Shown piece after piece: positions 1-8,373 of a stretch of 64,000 nt of DNA. The translations under genes and the position numbers were made by a program. The notes below the pieces were generated by a model. The model searched no databases. It was not told the origin of the DNA and saw only the letters and a program-made list of their open reading frames with translations. Numbering within the stretch: position 1 is the stretch's first letter; every line of letters starts with the position of its first letter. The stretch comes from Clostridiales bacterium (GTDB lineage: Bacteria > Bacillota > Clostridia > Oscillospirales > Acutalibacteraceae): the NCBI GenBank assembly GCA_012839185.1, contig DUNU01000014.1, forward strand, positions 1 through 64,000. The letters are read 5' to 3'.

Positions 1-5
1 AATTT

Positions 6-48
6 AAGTGACAGAGATTGTCTCGCACAGGCATCTTTGTCACTTTTT
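6..48 (+). terminator. Rho-independent terminator of an upstream gene
   Basis: The arm AAGTGACA at 6-13 pairs with TGTCACTT at 38-45. The stem extends inward to about 13 pairs with a G-T wobble and is followed by a T run. It probably ends a rightward transcript whose gene lies outside the window. Confidence 0.7.
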
Positions 49-95
49 AATTCTATAAATAATTTTGATAATAAATAAAAGGTCAGGTGATTTAA

Positions 96-497
96 ATGCA
101 AAAAAATAAAAAGATTATTATTGTTTTAATATCCTTATTTCTTATTCTACTTTTAACATCTTCCGGCGCAACTGCTTTTAATATCGGTGCCGGTTCAAGC
201 TCAAGCACTATTTATGGTTCTTCAACAACCAGTTATGGTTTTACTTTGTTCAACTTAAATTCCGAAGCAATTATGGGTTATCGTTTTTCTGTGGTGGATG
301 AAAACGGAATAACCATATCTAAAACCATTGATGTGTATCGTTCGAAAGATATTTACGATGGTATCCCTAAGGCTAAATACAAAGATAACCCTGTAACGGT
401 TCATGTTTCCACTCCTTCAACTATGCAAAATAAACCGGCACTAATAAGCCTTAGGATAACTAACGGACGGAGGTCTTTTTTATTGCAAAAAAATTAG
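96..497 (+). CDS. Small secreted protein of unknown function
   Basis: This 133-residue protein opens with a lysine-rich start and a hydrophobic stretch at about residues 6-28 that ends near an Ala-Thr-Ala site, as in a signal peptide. The mature part is Ser/Thr-rich (an SSSST and SSTTSYG region near residues 33-48) and has a beta-strand-like pattern, for example YRFSVVDENG. The start follows a GGTGA-type ribosome site. I do not recognise a family. It stands alone between two terminators, facing the ribosomal-protein operon. It could be a small cell-surface or extracellular protein. The signal peptide is clear and the function is unknown. Confidence 0.6.
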   Translation: MQKNKKIIIVLISLFLILLLTSSGATAFNIGAGSSSSTIYGSSTTSYGFTLFNLNSEAIMGYRFSVVDENGITISKTIDVYRSKDIYDGIPKAKYKDNPVTVHVSTPSTMQNKPALISLRITNGRRSFLLQKN

Positions 498-504
498 ATT
501 TAAG

Positions 505-534
505 CAATAAAAAACGGACACTTTTCGGTGTCCG
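505..534 (-). terminator. Terminator of the rpsF-ssb-rpsR operon
   Basis: CGGACAC at 515-521 pairs with GTGTCCG at 528-534. Read on the minus strand, the stem is followed by a run of six T residues, a classic intrinsic terminator 13 bases beyond the rpsR stop. On the plus strand only a broken T run follows, so termination of the 96-497 gene here would be weaker. Confidence 0.8.
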
Positions 535-546
535 CTTGATTTTTGA

Positions 547-795
547 TTACTCGGCAGCATAGGGGAGAAGAGCAAGATGACGAGCACGCTTGATTGCGGT
601 TGTCAATGCTCTCTGATGCAGTGCACATACGCCTGTTACACGACGAGGAAGAATCTTGCCTCTCTCGGAAGTGTAGCGACGAAGTTTAACGGCATCCTTG
701 TAATCTATGTGCTCGGCCTTTTCAACGCAGAAAGAGCAGACTTTTTTGCGACCCCTTCTAACGCCACCTTGACCTCTGTTTCTGTCGTATGCCAT
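547..795 (-). CDS. rpsR: 30S ribosomal protein S18
   Basis: This 82-residue protein matches S18 across its length, with a basic N-terminus (RGRKK) and the core region [18 protein letters not shown] followed by LPRRVTGVC. It carries the CSFC and CALH cysteine/histidine pairs of the zinc-binding form of S18. In the small subunit S18 sits on the platform next to S6 and contacts 16S rRNA. It is the last gene of the rpsF-ssb-rpsR operon, the usual order in Firmicutes, 28 bases after the ssb stop and followed at once by a strong terminator. Confidence 0.97.
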   Translation of the reverse strand: MAYDRNRGQGGVRRGRKKVCSFCVEKAEHIDYKDAVKLRRYTSERGKILPRRVTGVCALHQRALTTAIKRARHLALLPYAAE

Positions 796-823
796 TGGCT
801 TTACTCCTTAAATAATAGTAAAA

Positions 824-1279
824 TCAGAACGGGAGATTTTCGTCAGCCGGTAAGGCTGTTTCAAAATCTGACGGGTCTGCCGACTGATAAGAAGACGGCA
901 TCTGATTTGTTGCAGGCGGGGGAGCACCGAAGCGATCGGCGTTTCCTGTGCCTGTTTCGGCTTTTGATCCGCAGAAACTGGCTCTGTCAACAATAACCTC
1001 GGTAACATAACGTTTTTGGTTGTTGTTATCGACATAATTCCTGACCTGAATTGAGCCTTGAACTGCAATCATTGAGCCTTTACGGAAATACTTTGTGATA
1101 AATTCTGCACTCTGACGCCATGCGACGCAGTTGATAAAATCGGTCTGACGTTCGCCGCCGGCGGTCTGATATGTACGATCAACAGCAATGGTAAAACTTG
1201 TAACGCTGATACCCGTCGATGTTGTTTTAAGTTCGGGGTCTGCGGTAAGTCTACCCATTAAAACGGCTAAATTAAGCAT
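824..1279 (-). CDS. ssb: Single-stranded DNA-binding protein
   Basis: SSB coats single-stranded DNA in replication, recombination and repair. The 151-residue product has an N-terminal OB fold at about residues 1-110, starting MLNLAVLMGRLTADPEL, with typical FTIAVDR and DFINCVAWR segments. A flexible Ser/Pro/Gln-rich linker follows. The acidic tip ends DENLPF, the docking peptide for SSB partner proteins. The start at 1279 sits behind an AAGGAGGTAAT ribosome site; longer in-frame starts would run into the rpsF tail. The gene lies between rpsF and rpsR as in most Firmicutes, so its level is tied to ribosomal protein synthesis. Confidence 0.96.
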   Translation of the reverse strand: MLNLAVLMGRLTADPELKTTSTGISVTSFTIAVDRTYQTAGGERQTDFINCVAWRQSAEFITKYFRKGSMIAVQGSIQVRNYVDNNNQKRYVTEVIVDRASFCGSKAETGTGNADRFGAPPPATNQMPSSYQSADPSDFETALPADENLPF

Positions 1280-1289
1280 AATTACCTCC

Positions 1290-1772
1290 TTATTCGGCGG
1301 ACTCTTCTTCAGCCTCATCAGCTGTTTCTTCTTCAGTTTCTTCGTCTGCTTCTTCAGCTTCAAATTCAACTATTTCTTCAACAGCCTCATCTTCTGTTTC
1401 TTCGGCTTCAAATTCGACTGTTTCTTCAACAGTTTCATCTTCTGCGGCTTCTTCTTCGGGAGCCTCTTCGACAGTTATGGGAGTTTCCACATCGACTGCC
1501 TTGACGATGAGCCAACGAAGAATACCGTCTGTGATTCCGAAAACACGTTCAAGCTCTGCGGGGAAATCCTCTTCGCATTCAAATGTGTAGAGATAGTAAG
1601 CAGCCTCACGCTCATAATTGATTTCATAAGCAAGTCTTCTTACACCCCATGCATCAACCTTGAGAAGATTGGCATTTTCAGAGATGAGTGTTTCAAATCT
1701 TTCGGCTAAAGCCTTGGACTGTTCTTCTCCGTTCTTTACGGAGAAAGCTACGGGAGCTTCATATTTTGTCAT
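1290..1772 (-). CDS. rpsF: 30S ribosomal protein S6 with long acidic C-terminal tail
   Basis: Residues 1-97 form a normal S6 domain (MTKYEAPVAFSV, WGVRRLAYEINYE, ILRWLIVKA) that pairs with S18 on the platform of the small subunit. The protein then continues for about 60 residues of almost pure Glu/Asp/Ala/Thr/Val. That tail contains a near-repeat, VEFEAEET then VEFEAEEA, separated by about 15 residues. S6 is usually about 95-100 residues, so the tail is an extension; E. coli S6 also carries a shorter glutamate tail, added to by RimK. The start at 1772 follows AGGAGGTGC. It is the first gene of the operon and has its own promoter. Confidence 0.95.
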   Translation of the reverse strand: MTKYEAPVAFSVKNGEEQSKALAERFETLISENANLLKVDAWGVRRLAYEINYEREAAYYLYTFECEEDFPAELERVFGITDGILRWLIVKAVDVETPITVEEAPEEEAAEDETVEETVEFEAEETEDEAVEEIVEFEAEEADEETEEETADEAEEESAE

Positions 1773-1849
1773 TTGTTTGCACCTCCTTCCGGACTTTGGC
1801 CCGCTAAAAAGCGAGCAAGGAGCTGATTTCATAAAAATTCAGCTTTAAT

Positions 1850-1878
1850 ATAATACAATAAAAATACAAGCTTGTCAA
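1850..1878 (-). promoter_or_regulatory. Promoter of the rpsF-ssb-rpsR operon
   Basis: On the minus strand a perfect -35 TTGACA (1878-1873) and a -10 TATTAT (1855-1850) are separated by 17 bases. They lie about 78 bases upstream of the rpsF start. Confidence 0.8.
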
Positions 1879-1928
1879 GTAGTTTTTAAGAAATTCAAAT
1901 AATTTTTCGGGAAAATTAAAAAAAGTAC

Positions 1929-1957
1929 TTGATTTTTTGAAATGAATGTGATATAAT
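1929..1957 (+). promoter_or_regulatory. Promoter of rpmB
   Basis: The -35 TTGATT (1929-1934) and -10 TATAAT (1952-1957) are 17 bases apart, 58 bases before the rpmB start. It is divergent from the rpsF promoter. Confidence 0.8.
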
Positions 1958-2014
1958 GCACTTTGCTATGTTGATAAAAACATTATATCAGAATTATTTG
2001 GGAGGTGTAGCATA

Positions 2015-2203
2015 ATGGCAAAATGCGAAGTTTGCGATAAGGGTGTTTCTTTCGGAATCAAAGTATCTCACTCTCACAGACGTTCCAACAGAACATGGAA
2101 ACCCAATGTCGTAAAAGTAAAGGCGATCGTTGACGGTACACCTAAGAGAATACATGTTTGCACACGTTGTCTGCGTTCAGGCAAGGTTACTCGTGCGGTC
2201 TGA
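2015..2203 (+). CDS. rpmB: 50S ribosomal protein L28
   Basis: This 62-residue protein matches L28 from end to end (MAKCEVCDKGVSFG, SHSHRRSNRTWKPN, RIHVCTRCLRSGK). The CEVC and CTRC pairs mark the zinc-binding form of L28. L28 is a late-assembly protein of the large subunit. The gene is monocistronic, with its own consensus promoter, a GGGAGGTG ribosome site and a strong terminator directly after the stop. Confidence 0.97.
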   Translation: MAKCEVCDKGVSFGIKVSHSHRRSNRTWKPNVVKVKAIVDGTPKRIHVCTRCLRSGKVTRAV

Positions 2204-2218
2204 TTTATTCAAATTGAG

Positions 2219-2245
2219 CAACTTCCGTTCGGGAGTTGTTTTTTC
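2219..2245 (+). terminator. Terminator of rpmB
   Basis: CAACTTCC (2219-2226) pairs with GGGAGTTG (2231-2238) across a GTTC loop, with one T-G wobble, followed by six T residues. Confidence 0.88.
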
Positions 2246-2274
2246 TTGACTTTATAATATAATTGTGGTATTAT
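2246..2274 (+). promoter_or_regulatory. Promoter of pgsA
   Basis: The -35 TTGACT (2246-2251) follows the rpmB terminator directly. The -10 TATTAT (2269-2274) is 17 bases downstream, 41 bases before the pgsA start. Confidence 0.72.
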
Positions 2275-2314
2275 TATCGCATAAATCTACGCAATTTAGG
2301 AGGGACGGCCTGTT

Positions 2315-2878
2315 ATGAATTTGCCGAACAAATTGACGGTTGCCAGAATGATATTAACTCCGATATTTTTGATTATTTTTATGAACGATAAAATCCCTTA
2401 CAATGAGCTTATTGGTCTGATTGTCTACTGTATCGGCAGTTTCACTGATTTTCTGGACGGGAAAATTGCAAGAAAGCGGAATTTAATCAGCGTTTTCGGA
2501 AAACTCTTTGACCCGATTGCGGACAAGATGCTCACGACGGCGGCACTTTTGGCTTTGATGAGCTATAATATGTGCAGTATATATATTGTTTTTATCGTAC
2601 TGACAAGAGAATTTGCCGTTACGGGTATTCGTCTGACAGCCTCGGCACAGGGAATAGTAATTCCTGCAAATATTTGGGGAAAAATCAAAACCTTTTCACA
2701 GATGGCGTTTACGATTTTTATTATGATTGGAATTGTGCTGCGTGATTTTGCAATTCTTCCCGAAACATTTCCGCTTGCACTTGTTTCAAATATTTTGCTT
2801 TGGATTACCGCTATCGCCGCCGTGGTGTCCGGTGTGGTCTATGTCAAAGACGGCGTTAAGATGATTGATTTTAATTAG
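2315..2878 (+). CDS. pgsA: CDP-diacylglycerol--glycerol-3-phosphate 3-phosphatidyltransferase
   Basis: This membrane enzyme joins CDP-diacylglycerol and sn-glycerol-3-phosphate to make phosphatidylglycerol phosphate, the route to phosphatidylglycerol and so to lipoteichoic acid. The 187-residue protein holds the full CDP-alcohol phosphotransferase signature at about residues 45-74: DFLDGKIAR, then eight residues, G, three residues, D, three residues, D (GKLFDPIAD). The spacing matches the family exactly. About five hydrophobic segments are visible. The start follows AGGAGGGA. The next gene starts 19 bases after the stop, so pgsA and the YfhO-like gene are probably co-transcribed, in keeping with an envelope role. 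Confidence 0.94.
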   Translation: MNLPNKLTVARMILTPIFLIIFMNDKIPYNELIGLIVYCIGSFTDFLDGKIARKRNLISVFGKLFDPIADKMLTTAALLALMSYNMCSIYIVFIVLTREFAVTGIRLTASAQGIVIPANIWGKIKTFSQMAFTIFIMIGIVLRDFAILPETFPLALVSNILLWITAIAAVVSGVVYVKDGVKMIDFN

Positions 2879-2897
2879 ATATTACGGGAGGACAGTT

Positions 2898-5636
2898 TTG
2901 CAAAAGAATTCTAAATTAAAAAATGCCTTGCCTTATATAATAACAGCATTATTCGGAATAGTATTTATGCTTGTAATTTATGCTGTTTCGGGGATATATC
3001 CCTTTGGTGAAGGCACGGTTATTGCCGATGATATGGCACAGCAAACAATCCCGAATTATACTTATTTCTGGGATTTTATGCACAGTGGTGGGAAATTATC
3101 CCTCCTGTTTAACTGGCAGACAGGTGGCGGTATTCAGTCGCTCTCTACCGGTTTTTATATTTTCAAACCGTGGGAAGTCATATTTTCGCTTTTGGTTACC
3201 CGTGACGGAATAATCAACGGAATTTCATTCCTTCTGATATTCAAGTTCGTAATGGCGGCAATTTCAATGTTAATTTTCCTTCGCCGTCGTTTCAAACTCC
3301 CTGCGATATGGCAAATTATCCTATCGCTGACCTACGCATTCAGTGCATTTTTGCTTGTTTATTATGCAAACATGGGCTGGATTGACGCAGCATTCATTTT
3401 CCCGTTTATAATTTTGGCGGCTCTTCATATGAAAGATACCGGCAAGTGGATGCCTTATGTTATTATCCTTTCCTATTCACTCCTCCTTTCAATCTATACT
3501 TCCTTTATGGTATTCATGTTCTTGCTGCTTATCGGCGGATTTTATATAATATTGTTGGTCGATAAAGAAATCCGAAAGATGACGATAGTTCGTTTCGGAC
3601 TTTCAAGCCTTGCCTCACTTGCTCTTTCGGCGGTTATCAATATTCCGACGGTTTATTATATGCTCGGCTCGTCCCGTCAGAAAGTCGGTGCAGAAAGAAC
3701 GGAGTCGTCCTTTTTAACAATGCTTGGTGCGGAAAACTTGCAAAGCAGAATAAAAACCTATCTCATTGTTGGGCTTGCCGCTTTGCTCTGGGTGTTTTTC
3801 TTAATGCTTATCTTCAAATCAAAGGGCAACAAGAAACGCACGGTGTTTTATGTCGTTTCGGCAGCACTTTTGGTTATACCTGCGGCGATTGAGGGAATTA
3901 ACCTTATCTGGCATTTAGGTTCATACACCCTCTTTCCGCTTCGTTATGTCTATATGCTCACCTTCCTTCTTATCTGTGGTGCTGCGTCCGTTTATCAGGA
4001 GGGACTGCCCGAATGTTTTATTGCAAAAAAGAAGGCTCTTTCAATTATCGCCATTCCCGTTGCTCTTGCTTTCGGTGCCGGCGGAATTTATCTTTTAGTT
4101 ACGAAAATTTTTAAATTCGGGCATTATACCGGCGGACTTATCCACAATAATGTATTTGAATTCGGCACAAAAAATCTTATTATCGCATCATTTTTCCTTT
4201 TGCTCGCTTGCTATTTCCTGCTTCTTCTGATAAGGTACAAAAAGCTAGCAAGTGTGCTTATTGCCGTTGTCCTGCTCACTGAAACCGCACTTTTTGCTTT
4301 TGTCTGTCTTGACACCAATCATATTATTGAGGATGAAAACAGTGCATATTCAGTTGTTTTCGAGGAGAAAGCGAAAGAAGTTCATGATAATTTAGGGCTT
4401 GAAAGCGACCATATTACCCGAATAAAAGATAAGGATATCCGGCTCAACAGCAACTATCCTCAGCTTATTAACTACCCTGCAATGTCGAATTTTACGCATA
4501 TTACAAGTGCAAATCTTGCAATTTCAATGACAAATTTAGGCTATTCTCAAGTCTATACCCGTATTTATGAAAATTCGGGAACGCTTTTAAGCGACGCTCT
4601 TTTGAATATTGACTATGTTATGAGTTCAAAAGACGAGAATGAGGAAGAATATACATACATTAAAGACATCACCGACGAAGTTAAACTTTATAAGAATAAC
4701 TGCAATCTGCCCGTCGGACTTGTTGTAAACGATGATTTTGTGAATGTCGATATTGCCGAAAATGAGGCGGTTTTTGAAAACACAGATGCCCTTTATAAAG
4801 CCTTGGGTGGCAAGAAAAATCTTTTCGACACAAAACTTTATAATTTTGAAGTGGAAGTCTATGAAACATATACCGTTGTCCACGAAATCAAGGGCAGAAA
4901 ACACGTATATATCGACATAGATTATGATGAAGTCAAGGATAAAGAAAATCTTGCAACTCATCTTATGTGTATCACTTTAAACGGCGATTTCCTTGACCTG
5001 TCCTCATTTGACGAGCAATATGCGGTGTCGATATATCCGACTGCGTCGTACACCAATATTCTTGATCTGGGTGTATTTGAAGACGAAACCATCGAGCTTG
5101 AATTTGAGCTTATCGGCACACTGGGCGACCGCTTGGACATTACAGTTGCCGAAACAAAGCCCGAAGAATTGCTTAATTTCTGCAATTCGGACATTGCTCA
5201 CGGTGAGGTTGAAATTCATCCTCAAAGTGTGTCCGCCACTGCTGCCTGTGAAAACGAAGGAAGTTATATGTTCCTGCCAATTACCAACGATCCCGGCTGG
5301 TCGGCAAAGGTAAACGGCAAAAAGGTCAATATTGTCAACGCAATGGGAGCATTCATTGCCGTTCCTCTCGAAAAGGGAGAAAATGAGATTGATTTATTCT
5401 TCCTCCCCTACGGGATGAAACTCGGCGGTTTGGTTACGATTTTAACTCTTATCATCGTTTTGGTTGTCTATTTCTACTTTAAGAAACATCCGATTGCGAA
5501 TGACAAGGATAATAAATTGTTGAGAATCATTGACAAATTATTCGCCGTCGGCATTATCGTGGTTATTGTCGTAATTTATTTCGGAACAACGGCTGTTTCG
5601 ATATATTATAATTATATTCTAAACAAATACGCTTGA
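2898..5636 (+). CDS. YfhO-family polytopic membrane protein
   Basis: This 912-residue protein has a large multi-span N-terminal part (about 12 hydrophobic segments in residues 1-480), a mixed soluble extracellular part at about 480-840 and two final membrane segments with a basic end. The first outer loop (ADDMAQQTIPNYTYF), a segment near residue 85 (NWQTGGG) and overall length fit the YfhO family of GT-C-like membrane proteins. B. subtilis YfhO works with the CsbB glycosyltransferase in glycosylation of lipoteichoic acid. I chose the TTG start at 2898 because GGGAGG lies six bases upstream. An in-frame start at 2865 would overlap pgsA and lacks a ribosome site. The next gene encodes a CsbB-like enzyme, which supports the assignment. 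The stop codon lies inside the next promoter's -35 box. Confidence 0.82.
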   Translation: MQKNSKLKNALPYIITALFGIVFMLVIYAVSGIYPFGEGTVIADDMAQQTIPNYTYFWDFMHSGGKLSLLFNWQTGGGIQSLSTGFYIFKPWEVIFSLLVTRDGIINGISFLLIFKFVMAAISMLIFLRRRFKLPAIWQIILSLTYAFSAFLLVYYANMGWIDAAFIFPFIILAALHMKDTGKWMPYVIILSYSLLLSIYTSFMVFMFLLLIGGFYIILLVDKEIRKMTIVRFGLSSLASLALSAVINIPTVYYMLGSSRQKVGAERTESSFLTMLGAENLQSRIKTYLIVGLAALLWVFFLMLIFKSKGNKKRTVFYVVSAALLVIPAAIEGINLIWHLGSYTLFPLRYVYMLTFLLICGAASVYQEGLPECFIAKKKALSIIAIPVALAFGAGGIYLLVTKIFKFGHYTGGLIHNNVFEFGTKNLIIASFFLLLACYFLLLLIRYKKLASVLIAVVLLTETALFAFVCLDTNHIIEDENSAYSVVFEEKAKEVHDNLGLESDHITRIKDKDIRLNSNYPQLINYPAMSNFTHITSANLAISMTNLGYSQVYTRIYENSGTLLSDALLNIDYVMSSKDENEEEYTYIKDITDEVKLYKNNCNLPVGLVVNDDFVNVDIAENEAVFENTDALYKALGGKKNLFDTKLYNFEVEVYETYTVVHEIKGRKHVYIDIDYDEVKDKENLATHLMCITLNGDFLDLSSFDEQYAVSIYPTASYTNILDLGVFEDETIELEFELIGTLGDRLDITVAETKPEELLNFCNSDIAHGEVEIHPQSVSATAACENEGSYMFLPITNDPGWSAKVNGKKVNIVNAMGAFIAVPLEKGENEIDLFFLPYGMKLGGLVTILTLIIVLVVYFYFKKHPIANDKDNKLLRIIDKLFAVGIIVVIVVIYFGTTAVSIYYNYILNKYA

Positions 5637-5693
5637 CAAACAAAATTAAAGTTGCTATTATAATGAAAAATAGCAGCTTTTATAATATGGAGG
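5633..5693 (+). promoter_or_regulatory. Repeated promoter with overlapping palindrome, copy 1
   Basis: A -35 TTGACA (5633-5638) and -10 TATTAT (5656-5661), 17 bases apart, start inside the stop codon of the YfhO-like gene. An inverted repeat AAAGTTGCTAT (5648-5658) and ATAGCAGCTTT (5670-5680) overlaps the -10 and the expected transcription start. This copy has one mismatch in the right arm and three extra central bases compared with copies 2 and 3. TTTATAATATGGAGG then gives the ribosome site. The palindrome position suggests a repressor operator (inference). Confidence 0.8.
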
Positions 5694-5699
5694 TTTATG

Positions 5700-6659
5700 A
5701 TGTTACCAAAATTGATTATTGTTGTCCCTTGTTACAATGAACAAGAGGTTTTACCGATTACAGCACCGTTATTTAGAGAAAAGATTATGTCTTTAATTGA
5801 AAAGGGTAAGATATCAGCAGATAGTTGCGTAATGTTTGTAAATGATGGTAGTTCTGATGAGACATGGAACATCATTTCATCATTAAGTCAGGCGGACAGT
5901 GTATATTGCGGAATATCATTGAGCAGAAACAGGGGTCATCAAAATGCGTTGCTTGCGGGACTTATGGAAGCAAAGAGTAAGTGTGATATAACAATTTCTA
6001 TTGATTGCGACGGTCAAGATGATATTGATGCTATGGATGAAATGGTTGATGAATATTTGAATGGCTGTGAAATTGTCTATGGGGTGCGTAGCAAGCGAGA
6101 TACTGACACATTCTTCAAAAGAACTACCGCTCAAGGCTATTACAAATTGCTAAATAAGTTAGGTGGAGAAGTTGTATATAATCATGCAGATTATCGTCTG
6201 ATATCTTCTCGTGCATTATATGAACTTGAAAAATTTGAGGAAGTCAATATTTTTCTCCGAGGAATGATACCTATGATTGGTTTTAAGAGCACTTGTGTTT
6301 CGTATGAACGCCATGAAAGAATTGCCGGAAAAAGCCATTATCCGTTGACGAAAATGCTTGCTCTTGCTTTTAACGGAATTACCAGTCTAAGTATTAAACC
6401 TATAAGAATTATCACGGGAATAGGTGTAATTTTTGCATTTCTTTCTTTGTTGCTGATAGTATATGTTTTGATTTCCTATTTTTGCGGAAGGGTTGTTCCC
6501 GGTTGGTCAAGTAATTTAATCAGCGTTTCTCTTATCGGAGGGATTCAGTTGATATCTCTGGGTGTAATCGGTGAGTATGTCGGTAAAATATATCTCGAAA
6601 CAAAACAACGTCCGAAGTATATCATTGAAAAACGAACTTCAGATAATGAGTCTGAATAA
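5700..6659 (+). CDS. GT2 polyprenyl-phosphate glycosyltransferase (CsbB/GtrB-like)
   Basis: Enzymes of this kind move a sugar from a nucleotide donor to undecaprenyl phosphate on the inner membrane face. The 319-residue protein has a GT-A domain at about residues 1-225 with VPCYNEQEVL, FVNDGSSDETW, SRNRGHQNALLAGL and the metal-binding DCDGQDD. Two C-terminal membrane helices follow at about 232-260 and 268-292, then GEYVGKIYLETKQRP, typical of the DPM1/GtrB/CsbB group. I prefer the second of two adjacent ATG codons (5700) because it lies six bases from GGAGG, the same spacing as in the two lipase genes that share this promoter. It sits between the YfhO-like gene and a GT-C-type gene. The sugar cannot be told from sequence. 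Confidence 0.9.
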   Translation: MLPKLIIVVPCYNEQEVLPITAPLFREKIMSLIEKGKISADSCVMFVNDGSSDETWNIISSLSQADSVYCGISLSRNRGHQNALLAGLMEAKSKCDITISIDCDGQDDIDAMDEMVDEYLNGCEIVYGVRSKRDTDTFFKRTTAQGYYKLLNKLGGEVVYNHADYRLISSRALYELEKFEEVNIFLRGMIPMIGFKSTCVSYERHERIAGKSHYPLTKMLALAFNGITSLSIKPIRIITGIGVIFAFLSLLLIVYVLISYFCGRVVPGWSSNLISVSLIGGIQLISLGVIGEYVGKIYLETKQRPKYIIEKRTSDNESE

Positions 6660-6849
6660 AAAATGTTTTGATGAAGTTAGCAGATAATGAAACTTTATGT
6701 AAACAAGTCCTTTTTTACAGAGTTGCCATTTATTCGATTTCTTTTGTTACTGTGTCTATATATGTAAATTAGGTTCTTTTGAGCCTCTTTAGGGGACAAA
6801 TCTAGGGAAAATATTTATTGCTGTAAATCTATATATTTGAGGGGTACTG

Positions 6850-8373
6850 ATGAAAGAAAAAAAGTATAGTTGTTTCGACAAATTTGAAATTCCGTATTAT
6901 TTGTTTATTCTTGTCCTTTCGTTTTTCTTTGTTTTTATTGCTTCACTTGCAACCAGCCCAATTGCATCAGGTGAGCCTTTTGGAGGAGATGCAGCAATGT
7001 TTCAAACTATTGGAAAAGGCTGGGCAAACGGTATGTTGCCGTATATTGATATTTGGGATTCAAAAGGTCCGATAATTTTCTTGATAAACGCAATAGGATA
7101 TCGTTTTTCCGGCAGCAGAACAGGCGTATTTATTCTTCAGATAATATCATCTTTTATTTCCAATTTTTTTATTTTCAAGACATTACGTTTGAAATATTTA
7201 AAAAGACAATCAATTGGTTTAACTGTTCTTATGATGGGTGTTCTCGTTATGACATATGCGGGAAATTCAACAGAGGAATTTTTATTGCCACTCCTTACAC
7301 CTTGTTTTTATTTTATTGCCAAGTGGGTATTGTCTTTAGGAGAAAACAGTGAAGTTGAGCATTCTCCTGCCGCTGCATTTTTATATGGATTTACTTTTTC
7401 ATTTTGTTTTTTGACTCGTTTTACCAATTGTGTCGGGCTTTGTGCGGCAATTCTTGTTATAGCGATTTTTCTGATTGTGAATAAAAGGTATAATAACCTA
7501 TTTAAAAACGCCATTGCTTTTATTGGCGGGGCTATATTATTGATTATCCCTTTTGCTATATACTTTGCTTCAAAAGGAATTTTATATGATGCATTGTACG
7601 GCACATTTTTATACAATATTGATTATGCGATGAGTTCAGTTGGAAATGATGCAATAGATACAATTAAGTGGCTGCGAATAGTTATTGCATATAGTTCACC
7701 TGCAATATTGAGCATATGGGGTTTATTTGAAATTGTAAAAAAGAAAAAACAAGGTGCTCTCCTTCTGACTGTAGGTATAATCTCTTTATTTTTGTTATAT
7801 TCTGGCAATAAATATCTCCACTATGGTGCCATTTGTTATCCTTACTTAACTATATTCCTTGTTGACGGAAAGTCGTATTTTGATACAATAAAAAAAGATG
7901 GTTTCAAAAAGGGAGCAATAATACTTGTTTCCATATATTTTTCCGTATGTTTGATTGGTAGTTTAACGACTGCACGATCCTATATTGCACATATTTATCA
8001 TAAATTTATCACTCCAATTGAGAGCGATGGTTATGTTGAAGCACAAGAAGAACTGTTGAAATATATTCCCGAAGATGAAAAGAATAGTATAGTTGCATAT
8101 AATGTAAACAGTGGTTTTTATCTGCAACACGATATTAAGCCGGTTAATAGATTTTTTACGATGCAGGATTGGGCAGCCTCCAGAAGTGAGAAACATACAA
8201 ATTTAATGTTGAAGGAATATGCATCAAGCAATATAAAATGGATTTTTGTAGAAGGCGATCCGCAAAAGACTTTGATTGCTGATATTATCAATGAGCAGTA
8301 TGAGTTGGTCGATACACGAAATAAGGGTGCTCTTGATGTAGTTTATTATTTATACCGACATATCGATTATTGA
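6850..8373 (+). CDS. Polytopic membrane glycosyltransferase (GT-C/GT39-like)
   Basis: This 507-residue protein has about 11-12 membrane segments and a soluble C-terminal part at about 395-507. The first outer loop carries FGGDAAMFQTIGKGW and LPYIDIWDSKGP. These acidic residues and the D-x-K-G-P pattern are usual in ArnT/PMT-like transferases that use polyprenyl-phosphate sugars, so it could use the lipid-linked sugar made by the gene before it. The 190-base gap upstream has no clear promoter, so read-through from the repeated promoter at 5633 is likely. Its codon choice looks richer in A and T than the surrounding genes. The acceptor is unknown: teichoic acid, another glycan or a protein. Confidence 0.75.
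   Translation: MKEKKYSCFDKFEIPYYLFILVLSFFFVFIASLATSPIASGEPFGGDAAMFQTIGKGWANGMLPYIDIWDSKGPIIFLINAIGYRFSGSRTGVFILQIISSFISNFFIFKTLRLKYLKRQSIGLTVLMMGVLVMTYAGNSTEEFLLPLLTPCFYFIAKWVLSLGENSEVEHSPAAAFLYGFTFSFCFLTRFTNCVGLCAAILVIAIFLIVNKRYNNLFKNAIAFIGGAILLIIPFAIYFASKGILYDALYGTFLYNIDYAMSSVGNDAIDTIKWLRIVIAYSSPAILSIWGLFEIVKKKKQGALLLTVGIISLFLLYSGNKYLHYGAICYPYLTIFLVDGKSYFDTIKKDGFKKGAIILVSIYFSVCLIGSLTTARSYIAHIYHKFITPIESDGYVEAQEELLKYIPEDEKNSIVAYNVNSGFYLQHDIKPVNRFFTMQDWAASRSEKHTNLMLKEYASSNIKWIFVEGDPQKTLIADIINEQYELVDTRNKGALDVVYYLYRHIDY

Noticed and set aside
1188..1709. 173-codon plus-strand frame opposite rpsF and ssb, rich in Phe and Ser
   Set aside because: It is the antisense image of the Glu-rich S6 tail, has no ribosome site and lies wholly inside confirmed genes.
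5648..5680. Palindrome in the repeated promoter as an intrinsic terminator
   Set aside because: Its left arm lies within the promoter and overlaps the -10, and no T run follows the right arm, so an operator explains it better.
7053..7352. 99-codon frame inside the GT-C-type gene
   Set aside because: Shadow frame in another phase with no ribosome site or family features.
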